Positions 1-5,738 of a stretch of DNA of 7,369 nt are shown piece by piece. A program made the translations under genes and the position numbers. The notes below the pieces were generated by a model. That model searched no databases, was not told where the DNA came from, and saw only the letters and a program-made list of their open reading frames with translations. Each line of letters starts with the position of its first letter. The first letter of the stretch is position 1. This DNA is from Chthoniobacter flavus (lineage in GTDB: Bacteria > Verrucomicrobiota > Verrucomicrobiia > Chthoniobacterales > Terrimicrobiaceae): assembly GCA_945903555.1 (NCBI GenBank), contig CAMDOJ010000088.1:1-7369 (forward strand), given 5' to 3'.

Positions 1-97
1 GTACCACCCGTTCCCATTCCGAACACGGAAGTGAAACGCTGCTGAGCCGATGGTAGTGCTTCTATAGGTTGTGCGAGAGTAGGTCATTGCCAGTATT
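1..97 (+). rRNA. rrf: 5S ribosomal RNA, 3' part (5' end cut by window edge)
   Basis: This is the 3' portion of a 5S rRNA gene, a component of the large ribosomal subunit. The stretch CCCGTTCCCATTCCGAACAC (8-27), followed by GGAAGTGAAACG, is the highly conserved loop B/C and helix III region of bacterial 5S rRNA. Further on, CCGATGGTAGTGC and GCGAGAGTAGGTCATTGCCAG match the helix IV/V and 3' terminal helix regions. Roughly the first quarter of the molecule lies outside the window. The exact 3' end (about 95-97) is estimated from the usual end of the terminal helix. A strong terminator follows directly, so this is the last gene of its rRNA operon. Confidence 0.95.
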
Positions 98-99
98 AC

Positions 100-137
100 G
101 CCCGGTGTCTTGGAAACAAGGCACCGGGCCTTTTTTT
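100..137 (+). terminator. Intrinsic terminator of the rRNA operon
   Basis: A 12-bp stem (100-111 paired with 118-129, with one G-T pair, core GCCCGGTG/CACCGGGC) closes a 6-base loop GGAAAC. One C and then seven Ts (131-137) follow. It starts a few bases after the 5S end and is a textbook rho-independent terminator. The opposite strand has no T-run after the stem, so it should act mainly on plus-strand transcription. Confidence 0.95.
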
Positions 138-240
138 GTGTCTTAACGATGAAAGGGCTTCGCGGGCGCTGGTGCCCCATTGTTCTTGGAAAAGAATAAG
201 AAACTGCCTCGGAATTGAGAATTGAAGGAGGATCTCTTTT

Positions 241-1356
241 TTAGGGAGCTTCAGAATACAATCGTTCGACTCGGCGGCCGATACCTGTAAGGATGTCCCA
301 TGCAATAGTGCCGGATCGATGAGCCAATTCCTGGGCATCAATCGACACGTTGCCGTCACGACCAATGAGCGTGGCTACATCGCCGACTTGAACATTTGTC
401 AGATCGGATACGTTGACAATGATCTGATCCATTGTCACGCGACCGATGAGATCACATCTTTGACCGTTAATCAAAACCCCGCAGCCTTGACCTGAAGCCT
501 GTCGAGGGTAGCCATCTGCGTACCCGACGGGAAGGACGGCGGTTCGAATTGGGGTGGAGGAAATATAGGTGCGGCCATAGCTAACGCTTGCCCCAGCGGG
601 GAGATCTTTAAGTAAAACAATCCTGGCCTTCCAAGCCAGAACGGGTCGTAAGTGCGTTGGGAAATCCGGTATTGGCGAGCAACCGTAAAGCATGAGCCCT
701 GGTCGAACGATATCTGCGGCGAATTCGGGAAGGGTAAGTATACCGGCGCTATTAAGGCTATGAAGCTTGGCTGTGGGAGTTATCGAGTGAAGGGACTTCG
801 CTAACTTCGTAAAATCATGCAACTGGGCGGTTGTAAATGCGGTATCCTCATCGGCAGATGGAAGGTGAGTTGAGATGCTGTGGATCTTGATGGTTGGGAC
901 ACCTTGCAGGGATCGTAAAGCAGAAATAGCATCGTCTTTCCAGCAACCGATACGGCCCATCCCTGTATCGATTTTCAAGTTGACGCGCACAGATCCGAAC
1001 TTTGAATAAGCCATTGCTTCTGCAGCGCTTGAGATGGTGACAATGTATTTGGCTTCGACGGCATCGCGACGCTCGCTTGGAAGACAGGGACCGAGCAGCA
1101 TAACGTCACTTCCATCAGAAACCGATTTGATCTCGGCGGCCTCATGCAGATTGGCGACGCCAAAGATGGGCTTTGTACCGGCCAAGGCCTGAACGGTTTC
1201 GCATGCTCCATGCCCATAGGCATTGGCTTTGACGGCGGCAAGAATAGTTGGGTAGGGGCCGATGCGTTGCCTAACGAAGTCCAGATTAGCTCGGAGGGCA
1301 CCTAGATCTACTTCGGCCCAAGTACGCAAACATTCAGGAACAGAAAAAATCGGCAT
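241..1356 (-). CDS. alr: Alanine racemase (PLP-dependent)
   Basis: Alr interconverts L- and D-alanine in the cytoplasm, supplying D-Ala for peptidoglycan. The 371-residue length is normal for the family. The N-terminal TIM-barrel domain begins at TWAEVDLGALRANL (12-25), and the PLP lysine is K43 in AAVKANAYGHGA. The C-terminal beta domain carries the second catalytic base, Y260, in SYGRTY, followed by PVGYADGYPR and GRVTMDQI. Both active-site halves are intact. The ATG at 1356 gives the usual short lead into WAEVDL. No Shine-Dalgarno is visible: the 20 bases upstream are pyrimidine-rich. The start lies 13 bases downstream of tRNA-Ala, so alr is probably cotranscribed with it. The gene converges on the rRNA operon. 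No convincing terminator of its own was seen in 138-240. Confidence 0.97.
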   Translation of the reverse strand: MPIFSVPECLRTWAEVDLGALRANLDFVRQRIGPYPTILAAVKANAYGHGACETVQALAGTKPIFGVANLHEAAEIKSVSDGSDVMLLGPCLPSERRDAVEAKYIVTISSAAEAMAYSKFGSVRVNLKIDTGMGRIGCWKDDAISALRSLQGVPTIKIHSISTHLPSADEDTAFTTAQLHDFTKLAKSLHSITPTAKLHSLNSAGILTLPEFAADIVRPGLMLYGCSPIPDFPTHLRPVLAWKARIVLLKDLPAGASVSYGRTYISSTPIRTAVLPVGYADGYPRQASGQGCGVLINGQRCDLIGRVTMDQIIVNVSDLTNVQVGDVATLIGRDGNVSIDAQELAHRSGTIAWDILTGIGRRVERLYSEAP

Positions 1357-1369
1357 GAGTGAGAAGAAG

Positions 1370-1442
1370 TGGAGGTAAGGAGGTTCGAACTCCTGGCCTC
1401 GTCATTGCGAACGACGCGCTCTACCAACTGAGCTATACCCCC
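1370..1442 (-). tRNA. tRNA-Ala, anticodon CGC
   Basis: On the minus strand the 73 bases fold into a full cloverleaf. The acceptor GGGGGTA pairs with TACCTCC (one G-T), the D arm is GCTC-AGTTGGTA-GAGC, and the anticodon stem CGTCG/TGACG closes the loop TTCGCAA. The variable region has five bases, and the T arm is AGGAG-TTCGAAC-CTCCT. The anticodon CGC reads GCG (alanine). The discriminator is A and no CCA is encoded, so CCA must be added after transcription. A weak promoter candidate lies upstream on the minus strand: TTGATT (1481-1486), a 15-base spacer, TAAAGT (1460-1465). The 3' end is only 13 bases from the alr start codon. Confidence 0.96.
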
Positions 1443-1506
1443 AACTTTTAACAATAGTTACTTTAACTGGCATTTGGTTTAATCAAGCAACAAAAAAACG
1501 ATCCCG

Positions 1507-2292
1507 TCAGGCGCTAGTGGAGGATTTTTTTTCAATGAGGGCGTAGGCGTTGTGGTTATGAATGGATTCGAAGTTCTCTGCCTCGGCGCGATACCAAACG
1601 ATATTAGGAATCGCATCGCAGCGGAGTGCCACATTGCGAACAAGATCTTCTACGAAAACGGGGTTCGCATACGCTTGTTCGGTTACATGCTTTTCATCCG
1701 GGCGCTTGAGGAGGCTAAATAATTCCGCGCTTGCGGATTCCTCACAGAGACGAACCATATCTTCGATCCACATGGGTTTCGTACAGCGAACGGAAAGAGT
1801 CACGTGACCACGTTGGTTGTGCGCTCCCGCGAGGCTGATCGCTTTCGAGCAGGGGCAGAGGGTCGTCACGGGAACGGTCGTGGTGACAACAAAATCGAGC
1901 ACTCCTTTAGCGAGGGTCGCGCGGAAGACGACATTATAATCGAGGAGGCCGATGGCGCCGCTGACGGGGGCTTTTTTTTCTAGAAAAAACGGAAACTCGA
2001 TATCCAGATGAGCGCAGTCACTCTCAAGCCGACGTGCGGTTTGTTCGAGGATGTCTCGAATGTTTTCCACGTGCACCACAGGACCGTGGGCACTGAGGGC
2101 TTCAATGAAGCGGCTCATGTGGGTGCCTTTGAATTGGTGGGGAAGATCGACAGTCAGTTGGATTGTGGCCACCGTGCTTTGAATTGCATGGTGCTTATCT
2201 CGAACCTGCATCGGATACCGCAGGGATTTGATGCCGACTCGATCAATGGCCAACTTCCGATCGTCACGTTCGCTTTGGGTGTCTTTCAACAT
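1507..2292 (-). CDS. folE2: GTP cyclohydrolase FolE2 (GCYH-IB)
   Basis: FolE2 converts GTP to 7,8-dihydroneopterin triphosphate, the entry step of folate (and queuosine precursor) synthesis. It is a metal-dependent enzyme unrelated in sequence to classical zinc-dependent FolE. The 261-residue protein starts with the family's characteristic IDRVGIKSLRYP...VRDK...STVATI and KGTHMSRFIEAL blocks. The key cysteine is C146 in LCPCSKAIS. H158 in GAHNQRGH and E200 in RPDEKHVTE match the metal-site His and Glu of the family, and NPVFVEDLVR follows. The active site looks complete. There is no Shine-Dalgarno upstream of the ATG; an imperfect dyad sits 11-38 bases upstream. Seven Ts follow the stop (minus strand, 1498-1492), but no stable stem precedes them. 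Transcription may continue into tRNA-Ala and alr, 64 bases downstream. Confidence 0.96.
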   Translation of the reverse strand: MLKDTQSERDDRKLAIDRVGIKSLRYPMQVRDKHHAIQSTVATIQLTVDLPHQFKGTHMSRFIEALSAHGPVVHVENIRDILEQTARRLESDCAHLDIEFPFFLEKKAPVSGAIGLLDYNVVFRATLAKGVLDFVVTTTVPVTTLCPCSKAISLAGAHNQRGHVTLSVRCTKPMWIEDMVRLCEESASAELFSLLKRPDEKHVTEQAYANPVFVEDLVRNVALRCDAIPNIVWYRAEAENFESIHNHNAYALIEKKSSTSA

Positions 2293-2302
2293 GTGTTGGT
2301 GA

Positions 2303-2330
2303 TTTTGCGCGACACGTCATCGCATCAAAA
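2303..2330. promoter_or_regulatory. Imperfect dyad in the folE2/SDR divergent gap
   Basis: TTTTG-c-GCGA (2303-2312) and TCGC-at-CAAAA (2320-2330) form inverted arms around the 7-base centre CACGTCA. Nine positions pair (GCGA/TCGC and TTTTG/CAAAA), with one base between the blocks on one side and two on the other. The dyad lies 11 bases upstream of the folE2 ATG and 49 bases upstream of the SDR start. That would suit an operator, or a hairpin in the folE2 leader. I do not recognise it as a known operator, and chance is possible. Confidence 0.3.
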
Positions 2331-2379
2331 GCCAAAAAAAATCGTGCGGCTTATCGGGGATTGGTTTTTAGTGGGTTGC

Positions 2380-3192
2380 ATGGCAAATAAATTGTTCGAT
2401 TTATCCGACGAAGTGGCTGTGGTGGTGGGAGCCACAGGTGTCCTTGGTGGCGGTATGGCCCTCGCTCTTGCATCTGCAGGAGCTCGCGTTGTTGTTTCAG
2501 GGCGGAGTGTAGAGCGAGGAAATGAAAGGGTTCGTGAAATCACGAAGGCTGGAGGAAGGGCTATCTTTTTTCAAACCGATGCCACTGACCGCGAGAGTCT
2601 GATGGATTTGCTGGATTTCACCGTAGACACATTTGGGATTCCGAGTGTTCTTGTGAATGCGGCCGGCGGCAACGATGCCAGCGTCACGGTCACACCCGAA
2701 AATCCGTTTTCTGAAATCGCTGTTGAGGATTGGGTGGCCAACTTTGATTTGAACCTTATCGGTGGTGCACTTCTGCCCTGCCAAGTGATCGGGGCCGCTA
2801 TGGTCGCGGAGGGTCGCGGAAGTATTATTAATATCGCTAGCGTCTCTGCCCACCTGCCCCTTTCTCGCGTGGTGGCCTATTCCTCGGCCAAGGCCGCCGT
2901 TCTTAATCTCACTCAATTTCTCGCGCGGGAATGGGCGCCGAGTGGAGTGAGAGTGAATTCCATCACGCCAGGATTTTTTCCAGCCGAACAAAACCTGCGC
3001 CTTCTATTCAACCCAGACGGCACAACGACGCCTCGCGCTGCGGCGATACTCAGTCACACGCCGATGGCAAGATTTGGCGATGCGGACGAACTTTCCGGAG
3101 CGGTGATTTTTCTCGCCAGTCCCCAAGCCAGTTCATTCGTGACGGGTTCTGACATACGCGTCGATGGGGGCTATCTTTCGCAGACGATTTAA
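2380..3192 (+). CDS. SDR-family oxidoreductase, D-mannonate oxidoreductase-like
   Basis: This 270-residue classical short-chain dehydrogenase should use NAD(P)(H) in the cytoplasm. The nucleotide-binding turn is GATGVLGGG (17-25), with the GxLG pattern of D-fructuronate/D-mannonate oxidoreductases. NAAGG is at 93-97. The catalytic serine, tyrosine and lysine are S154, Y167 and K171 (SVSAH...YSSAK). Substrate-side blocks VNSITPGFF, LLFNPDGTTTPRAAAIL, TPMARFG and ASSFVTGSDIRVDGGY resemble the same subfamily, so reduction of D-fructuronate to D-mannonate is a reasonable guess. No other hexuronate gene is nearby, so the substrate stays open. The frame is open upstream to 2008, but that part lies antisense to folE2. 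The ATG at 2380 gives the normal N-terminus (LFDLSDEVAVVVGA). No Shine-Dalgarno is seen. The gene is divergent from folE2. Confidence 0.88.
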   Translation: MANKLFDLSDEVAVVVGATGVLGGGMALALASAGARVVVSGRSVERGNERVREITKAGGRAIFFQTDATDRESLMDLLDFTVDTFGIPSVLVNAAGGNDASVTVTPENPFSEIAVEDWVANFDLNLIGGALLPCQVIGAAMVAEGRGSIINIASVSAHLPLSRVVAYSSAKAAVLNLTQFLAREWAPSGVRVNSITPGFFPAEQNLRLLFNPDGTTTPRAAAILSHTPMARFGDADELSGAVIFLASPQASSFVTGSDIRVDGGYLSQTI

Positions 3193-3220
3193 AGGTCACG
3201 TTTTTGAGGGGCCCTTTTTT
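3191..3220 (+). terminator. Possible weak terminator after the SDR gene
   Basis: AAAGG (3191-3195) can pair with CCTTT (3213-3217) across a 17-base loop, and the T-run continues to 3220. The stem is short and the loop long, so termination here would be weak. A promoter candidate just downstream supports a transcription boundary in this gap. Confidence 0.3.
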
Positions 3221-3235
3221 CGTTACCAGCGGGGC

Positions 3236-3264
3236 TTGATGTGCCGAGCACGTGAGAGTATACA
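3236..3264 (+). promoter_or_regulatory. Sigma70-type promoter for the TPR gene
   Basis: TTGATG (3236-3241) and TATACA (3259-3264) are separated by exactly 17 bases, a near-consensus -35/-10 pair. Initiation about seven bases after the -10 would fall near 3271 and leave a leader of only about 12 bases before the ATG at 3283. This agrees with the absence of a Shine-Dalgarno there. Confidence 0.6.
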
Positions 3265-3282
3265 TTTCAGCGCTTCTCTTGT

Positions 3283-4677
3283 ATGTCCGTAAAAACTGAA
3301 AAAGATCTTCCGGAATTCCATCGCTCCACATGGCTCAAGGCGATGGGTGCGATGCAGCTCAAAAATTACGATTATACGATCCAACTTTTACAGGCTGTCC
3401 TCAAAAGCCACCCCGAATTCCTTGCTGGCCGGCAGATTGTTCGTAAGGCGAGTATCGCTAAAAATCCTGGAAAAAAAAGTCTGCTCGGGGGGCTATCCCT
3501 AGGTTCATTTTCAGGGTTTAAAATCCAGAGCCAAATCAAAAAAGATCCTCTCGCAGCCATTGAAGCTGTAGAGCAGTTCTTGGAAAACGATCCGAACAGC
3601 ACCCAGTTCAACATGATGCTGCATGATGCCGCGATCGAAGCGAAGCTTCCTGAAGTGGCCGAATTTGCTCTCCAGACAATTCTCGATGCCTCGCCGAAGG
3701 ACATCAAAATCATGCACCAATTGGCCTGTCATTGTATGCAGCACGGCGATGCCGCAAAGGCCTCGGATATTTATCTTAAAATCATTAGCATCGCGCCAAA
3801 CGATCTTGCCGCGGTCAAAGGGGCGAAGGATGCTGCTGCGTCTTCATCGATGAAGAGCGGCGGTTGGGACAAAGAAGAGACGACCTACCGCGATCTCATC
3901 AAGGACAAAGGGGAGGCGGTCGCGTTGGAGCAACAATCTCGAGTGGTTCGCAGTGAGGAGATGATCGACAATCTTCTTGCCGATCTTCATATCAAGGCGG
4001 AGGCGGAGCCGAGTTCGGTGGATGCCGCTCGCCGCATTGCTGAGCTTTACGAGCAGAAAGAGGATTGGGACAATGCGACAAATTGGTTCAACTATGCAGC
4101 CGCCCTGACGAACAATTCTGACTTCGCTCTCGTTCGCAAAGCCTCGGATCTGCGGGTGAAGCAATTCGACCATGCCATTGAGGCTCGTCGCGCGATCGTT
4201 GCCAGCCATCCAGGCACGCCCGAGGCGGAGCAATACGCTGCCGAGCTTGAAGGTCTTCTCATTCAGCGGTCCGAGATCATGCTTGAGGCGGCCCGCGCGC
4301 GCGTGGAGCAAAACCCGACTGATCTTCAATCCCGATTTGAATTGGGTGAGATACTTCACTCTCTCCACATGTATCAGGAAGCGATTCCTGAGCTTCAACG
4401 GGCGCGCCAAAATCCCAATGTTCGTATCCGGGCGATCAGTCTGCTGGGCCAATGCTTCACTGCCCGCTCGATGCTCGACCTTGCAGCAAAGACCCTCTCC
4501 GACGCAGCAACTGAGCTGGTCGCTATGGACAATGTGAAAAAGGACATCGTCTACAATCTGGGGTTGGTTTACGAAAAGATGAATCTCACGGATAACGCTA
4601 TCGCATGCATGAAGCAAATTTACGAGGTGGATTACGGCTACCGCGACGTCGCAGCACGGGTTGAGGGGTCTTATTAG
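3283..4677 (+). CDS. Tetratricopeptide-repeat protein of unknown function
   Basis: A 464-residue, apparently cytoplasmic helical-repeat protein with no signal peptide or membrane segment. TPR-like units are visible at about 14-47 (WLKAMGAMQLKNYDYTIQLL), in several copies across 87-185, around 250-280 (AARRIAELYEQKEDWDNATN), and near the C-terminus. There LGEILHSLHMYQEAIPELQRA and YNLGLVYEKMNLTDNAIACM are clear TPR helix pairs. A basic, glycine-rich insert (GKKSLLGGLSLGSFSG, about 63-78) splits the first repeat from the rest. The protein ends in QIYEVDYGYRDVAARVEGSY, a tail I associate loosely with TPR proteins of PVC-type bacteria. TPR proteins are usually scaffolds for protein-protein contact; no partner is evident. 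It has its own promoter. The 78-base gap to the acetyltransferase gene has no strong terminator (only T7 at 4696-4702), so the two may be cotranscribed. Confidence 0.9.
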   Translation: MSVKTEKDLPEFHRSTWLKAMGAMQLKNYDYTIQLLQAVLKSHPEFLAGRQIVRKASIAKNPGKKSLLGGLSLGSFSGFKIQSQIKKDPLAAIEAVEQFLENDPNSTQFNMMLHDAAIEAKLPEVAEFALQTILDASPKDIKIMHQLACHCMQHGDAAKASDIYLKIISIAPNDLAAVKGAKDAAASSSMKSGGWDKEETTYRDLIKDKGEAVALEQQSRVVRSEEMIDNLLADLHIKAEAEPSSVDAARRIAELYEQKEDWDNATNWFNYAAALTNNSDFALVRKASDLRVKQFDHAIEARRAIVASHPGTPEAEQYAAELEGLLIQRSEIMLEAARARVEQNPTDLQSRFELGEILHSLHMYQEAIPELQRARQNPNVRIRAISLLGQCFTARSMLDLAAKTLSDAATELVAMDNVKKDIVYNLGLVYEKMNLTDNAIACMKQIYEVDYGYRDVAARVEGSY

Positions 4678-4755
4678 GAGCTTATCTACTCGCGGTTTTT
4701 TTGGGTCATGATGATTCTGGTTTGCCCGTCAGGAATGGAAAGATAAGGTTGCCGC

Positions 4756-5433
4756 GTGGCACTTCCACTAGGCATTACCGTTAGGCGATATGAGGCTCGC
4801 GACCGCGAGGCTGTTCGACAGCTTTGTTGCGAAACCGGTTTTCTCGGCAAGGCGATTGATCCCGTGTTTGAGGATAGGGCACTCTTTGCAGATTATTTAA
4901 CCTCCTATTACACAGATGTTGAGCCGGAGGCAGCGTTTGTGCTGGAGAAGAACGGCGTGGTCAAAGGATACTTGCTCGGATCCCGTCGCCCCCAGCGCCA
5001 GCAATTTTATGGTTTTTTTCAAAACCTCCGCCTTTTCCTGATCGGAATGAGCCGATATCCGAGATACAGTTCGGCCACGCGCGCCTTCATCCACTGGATT
5101 ATTAATAATTCGTGGAGAGAAGTGCCGGCAGCACCTCGTCGAACGGCTCATTTCCATATCAATGTGTTGCCAGAGGCCCAAAGTTTGGCGGGAACTTATG
5201 TGCTCATGAACACATACTTTGATTTTCTTCGGTCCCGTGGGGAAAAGGAGGTCTTCGGTCAGATGGTCACCTTTGAGTCCCGTCGTGGGGCGAAAGTGCT
5301 GGAGCGATTTGGCTTTCGCGTTGTCGAGCGAAAGGAAATCTCGAAATACAGCGGACTCCACCATGAGGCTGTCTATCTCACGACCATCATTAAGCAACTG
5401 GGTGTCACGGAGTCAAAGGCTCTGTCGATTTGA
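4756..5433 (+). CDS. GNAT-family N-acetyltransferase
   Basis: A 225-residue protein with the GNAT fold, which transfers an acyl group from acyl-CoA; its substrate is unknown. The N-terminal strand and helix are ITVRRYEARDREAVRQLCCETGF, followed by an FEDRALFADYLTSYYTD block. The central strand is AAFVLEKNGVVKGYLLGSRR. The acetyl-CoA region is HFHINVLPEAQSLAGTY (132-148), and ESRRGAKVLERFGFRVVER is the usual late GNAT segment. The pyrophosphate loop reads Q142-S-L-A-G-T instead of Q/R-x-x-G-x-G/A, a degenerate version. The start is GTG: the frame is closed by a TAA at 4744-4746, and GTG is the first start codon after it. AAGG (4745-4748) gives a weak Shine-Dalgarno seven bases upstream. It probably follows the TPR gene in one transcript. 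Confidence 0.87.
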   Translation: MALPLGITVRRYEARDREAVRQLCCETGFLGKAIDPVFEDRALFADYLTSYYTDVEPEAAFVLEKNGVVKGYLLGSRRPQRQQFYGFFQNLRLFLIGMSRYPRYSSATRAFIHWIINNSWREVPAAPRRTAHFHINVLPEAQSLAGTYVLMNTYFDFLRSRGEKEVFGQMVTFESRRGAKVLERFGFRVVERKEISKYSGLHHEAVYLTTIIKQLGVTESKALSI

Positions 5434-5489
5434 GCTTCATTATCTTTGCTTTAATCCCATTGTCCCTTTGAAATTGGACTTTGCAGCGG

Positions 5490-5608
5490 AAAAAAGGGGG
5501 GGCATGGCCGTTTCGGCCGTGTGGAGACTGGTCTACTTTCTCGCACCCGTGCCCATCGGAACCAAAGGAGCAGGCCGCAGCACACAGGCGAGACGCGTTG
5601 TGCCCCTC
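5490..5608. ncRNA. Candidate structured RNA (strand undetermined)
   Basis: Several nested pairings suggest a branched fold. GGGGGGCA (5497-5504) pairs with TGCCCCTC (5601-5608) as an 8-bp outer helix with one G-T. Inside it are the hairpin GGCCG-TTT-CGGCC (5506-5518, extendable) and a helix TCTCGC (5539-5544) with GCGAGA (5588-5593). That helix encloses GTGC (5549-5552) with GCAC (5580-5583) and CGG (5557-5559) with CCG (5575-5577). On the minus strand the outer helix is followed by six Ts (5495-5490), as for an RNA ending in a terminator; the plus strand has no T-run. I matched it to no known family (4.5S, 6S, tmRNA and riboswitches considered), and it could be chance pairing. Confidence 0.3.
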
Positions 5609-5617
5609 TACTAAAAT

Positions 5618-5644
5618 CCAAAACAAAGCAGCTTTTGGTATAAG
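5618..5644 (+). promoter_or_regulatory. Extended -10 promoter with overlapping dyad, upstream of metH
   Basis: TG-G-TATAAG (5636-5644) fits an extended -10 element (TGnTATAAT with one mismatch); no -35 is visible. Its first bases form the right arm of a perfect dyad, CCAAAA (5618-5623) and TTTTGG (5633-5638), separated by nine bases. A regulator bound there would cover the promoter. Initiation near 5651 would give metH a leader of about 88 bases. On the minus strand the dyad is a 6-bp hairpin followed by ATTTT, so a weak terminator reading is also possible. Confidence 0.4.
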
Positions 5645-5715
5645 AGACTGATCCATTCTGGAGGTCACGTCTCAAGGCGATTTGAAGTTTTTATTTTCAG
5701 GCGGGCAAATATTTC

Positions 5716-5733
5716 GTAGTTTGTGAAACTTAC
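5716..5733 (+). repeat. Small inverted repeat just before the metH start
   Basis: AGTTT-GTG-AAACT (5718-5730) is a perfect 5-bp hairpin with a 3-base loop. It extends to GTA/TAC (5716-5718 with 5731-5733) if one T is bulged. It ends five bases before the metH ATG, where a ribosome binding site would normally be. It could influence initiation or be an operator half; it is short and AT-rich, so chance is likely. Confidence 0.3.
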
Positions 5734-5738
5734 ATTTC

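Larger units (their letters stand above)
5434..5738. other. 305-base intergenic region between the GNAT gene and metH
   Basis: No convincing protein gene lies here; short frames on either strand lack family signatures and usable starts. The gap holds a potentially structured segment (5490-5608), a dyad overlapping an extended -10 promoter (5618-5644), and a small hairpin just before metH (5716-5733). I looked for cobalamin, SAM and SAH riboswitch signatures, which would be natural upstream of metH, and did not recognise any. No clear terminator follows the GNAT gene. Confidence 0.6.

Noticed and set aside
2008..2379. N-terminal extension of the SDR reading frame back to 2008
   Set aside because: It lies antisense to the well-supported folE2 gene and has no similarity to SDR N-termini; the protein starts normally at 2380.
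3844..4617. 257-residue minus-strand frame
   Set aside because: Antisense shadow of the TPR gene; the plus frame has clear repeats and the minus translation has no recognisable domain.
4640..4702. Terminator between the TPR and GNAT genes (CCGCG...CGCGG then T7)
   Set aside because: The arms are only five bases and about 46 bases apart, one inside the TPR coding sequence; too weak to annotate.
5538..5600. Signal recognition particle (4.5S) RNA, because of CGGAACC and AGGAGCAGGCC
   Set aside because: The conserved GTCAGG side of helix 8 is missing and the bases flanking GGAA do not pair as in SRP RNA.
5405..5675. Two overlapping minus-strand frames (87 and 74 residues) in the gap before metH
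   Set aside because: They overlap the GNAT 3' end or the structured segment, have irregular cysteine/proline-rich compositions, and show no family signature.
5651..5738. Cobalamin, SAM or SAH riboswitch in the metH leader
   Set aside because: I found no recognisable core motifs of these classes in this stretch or in the rest of the gap.
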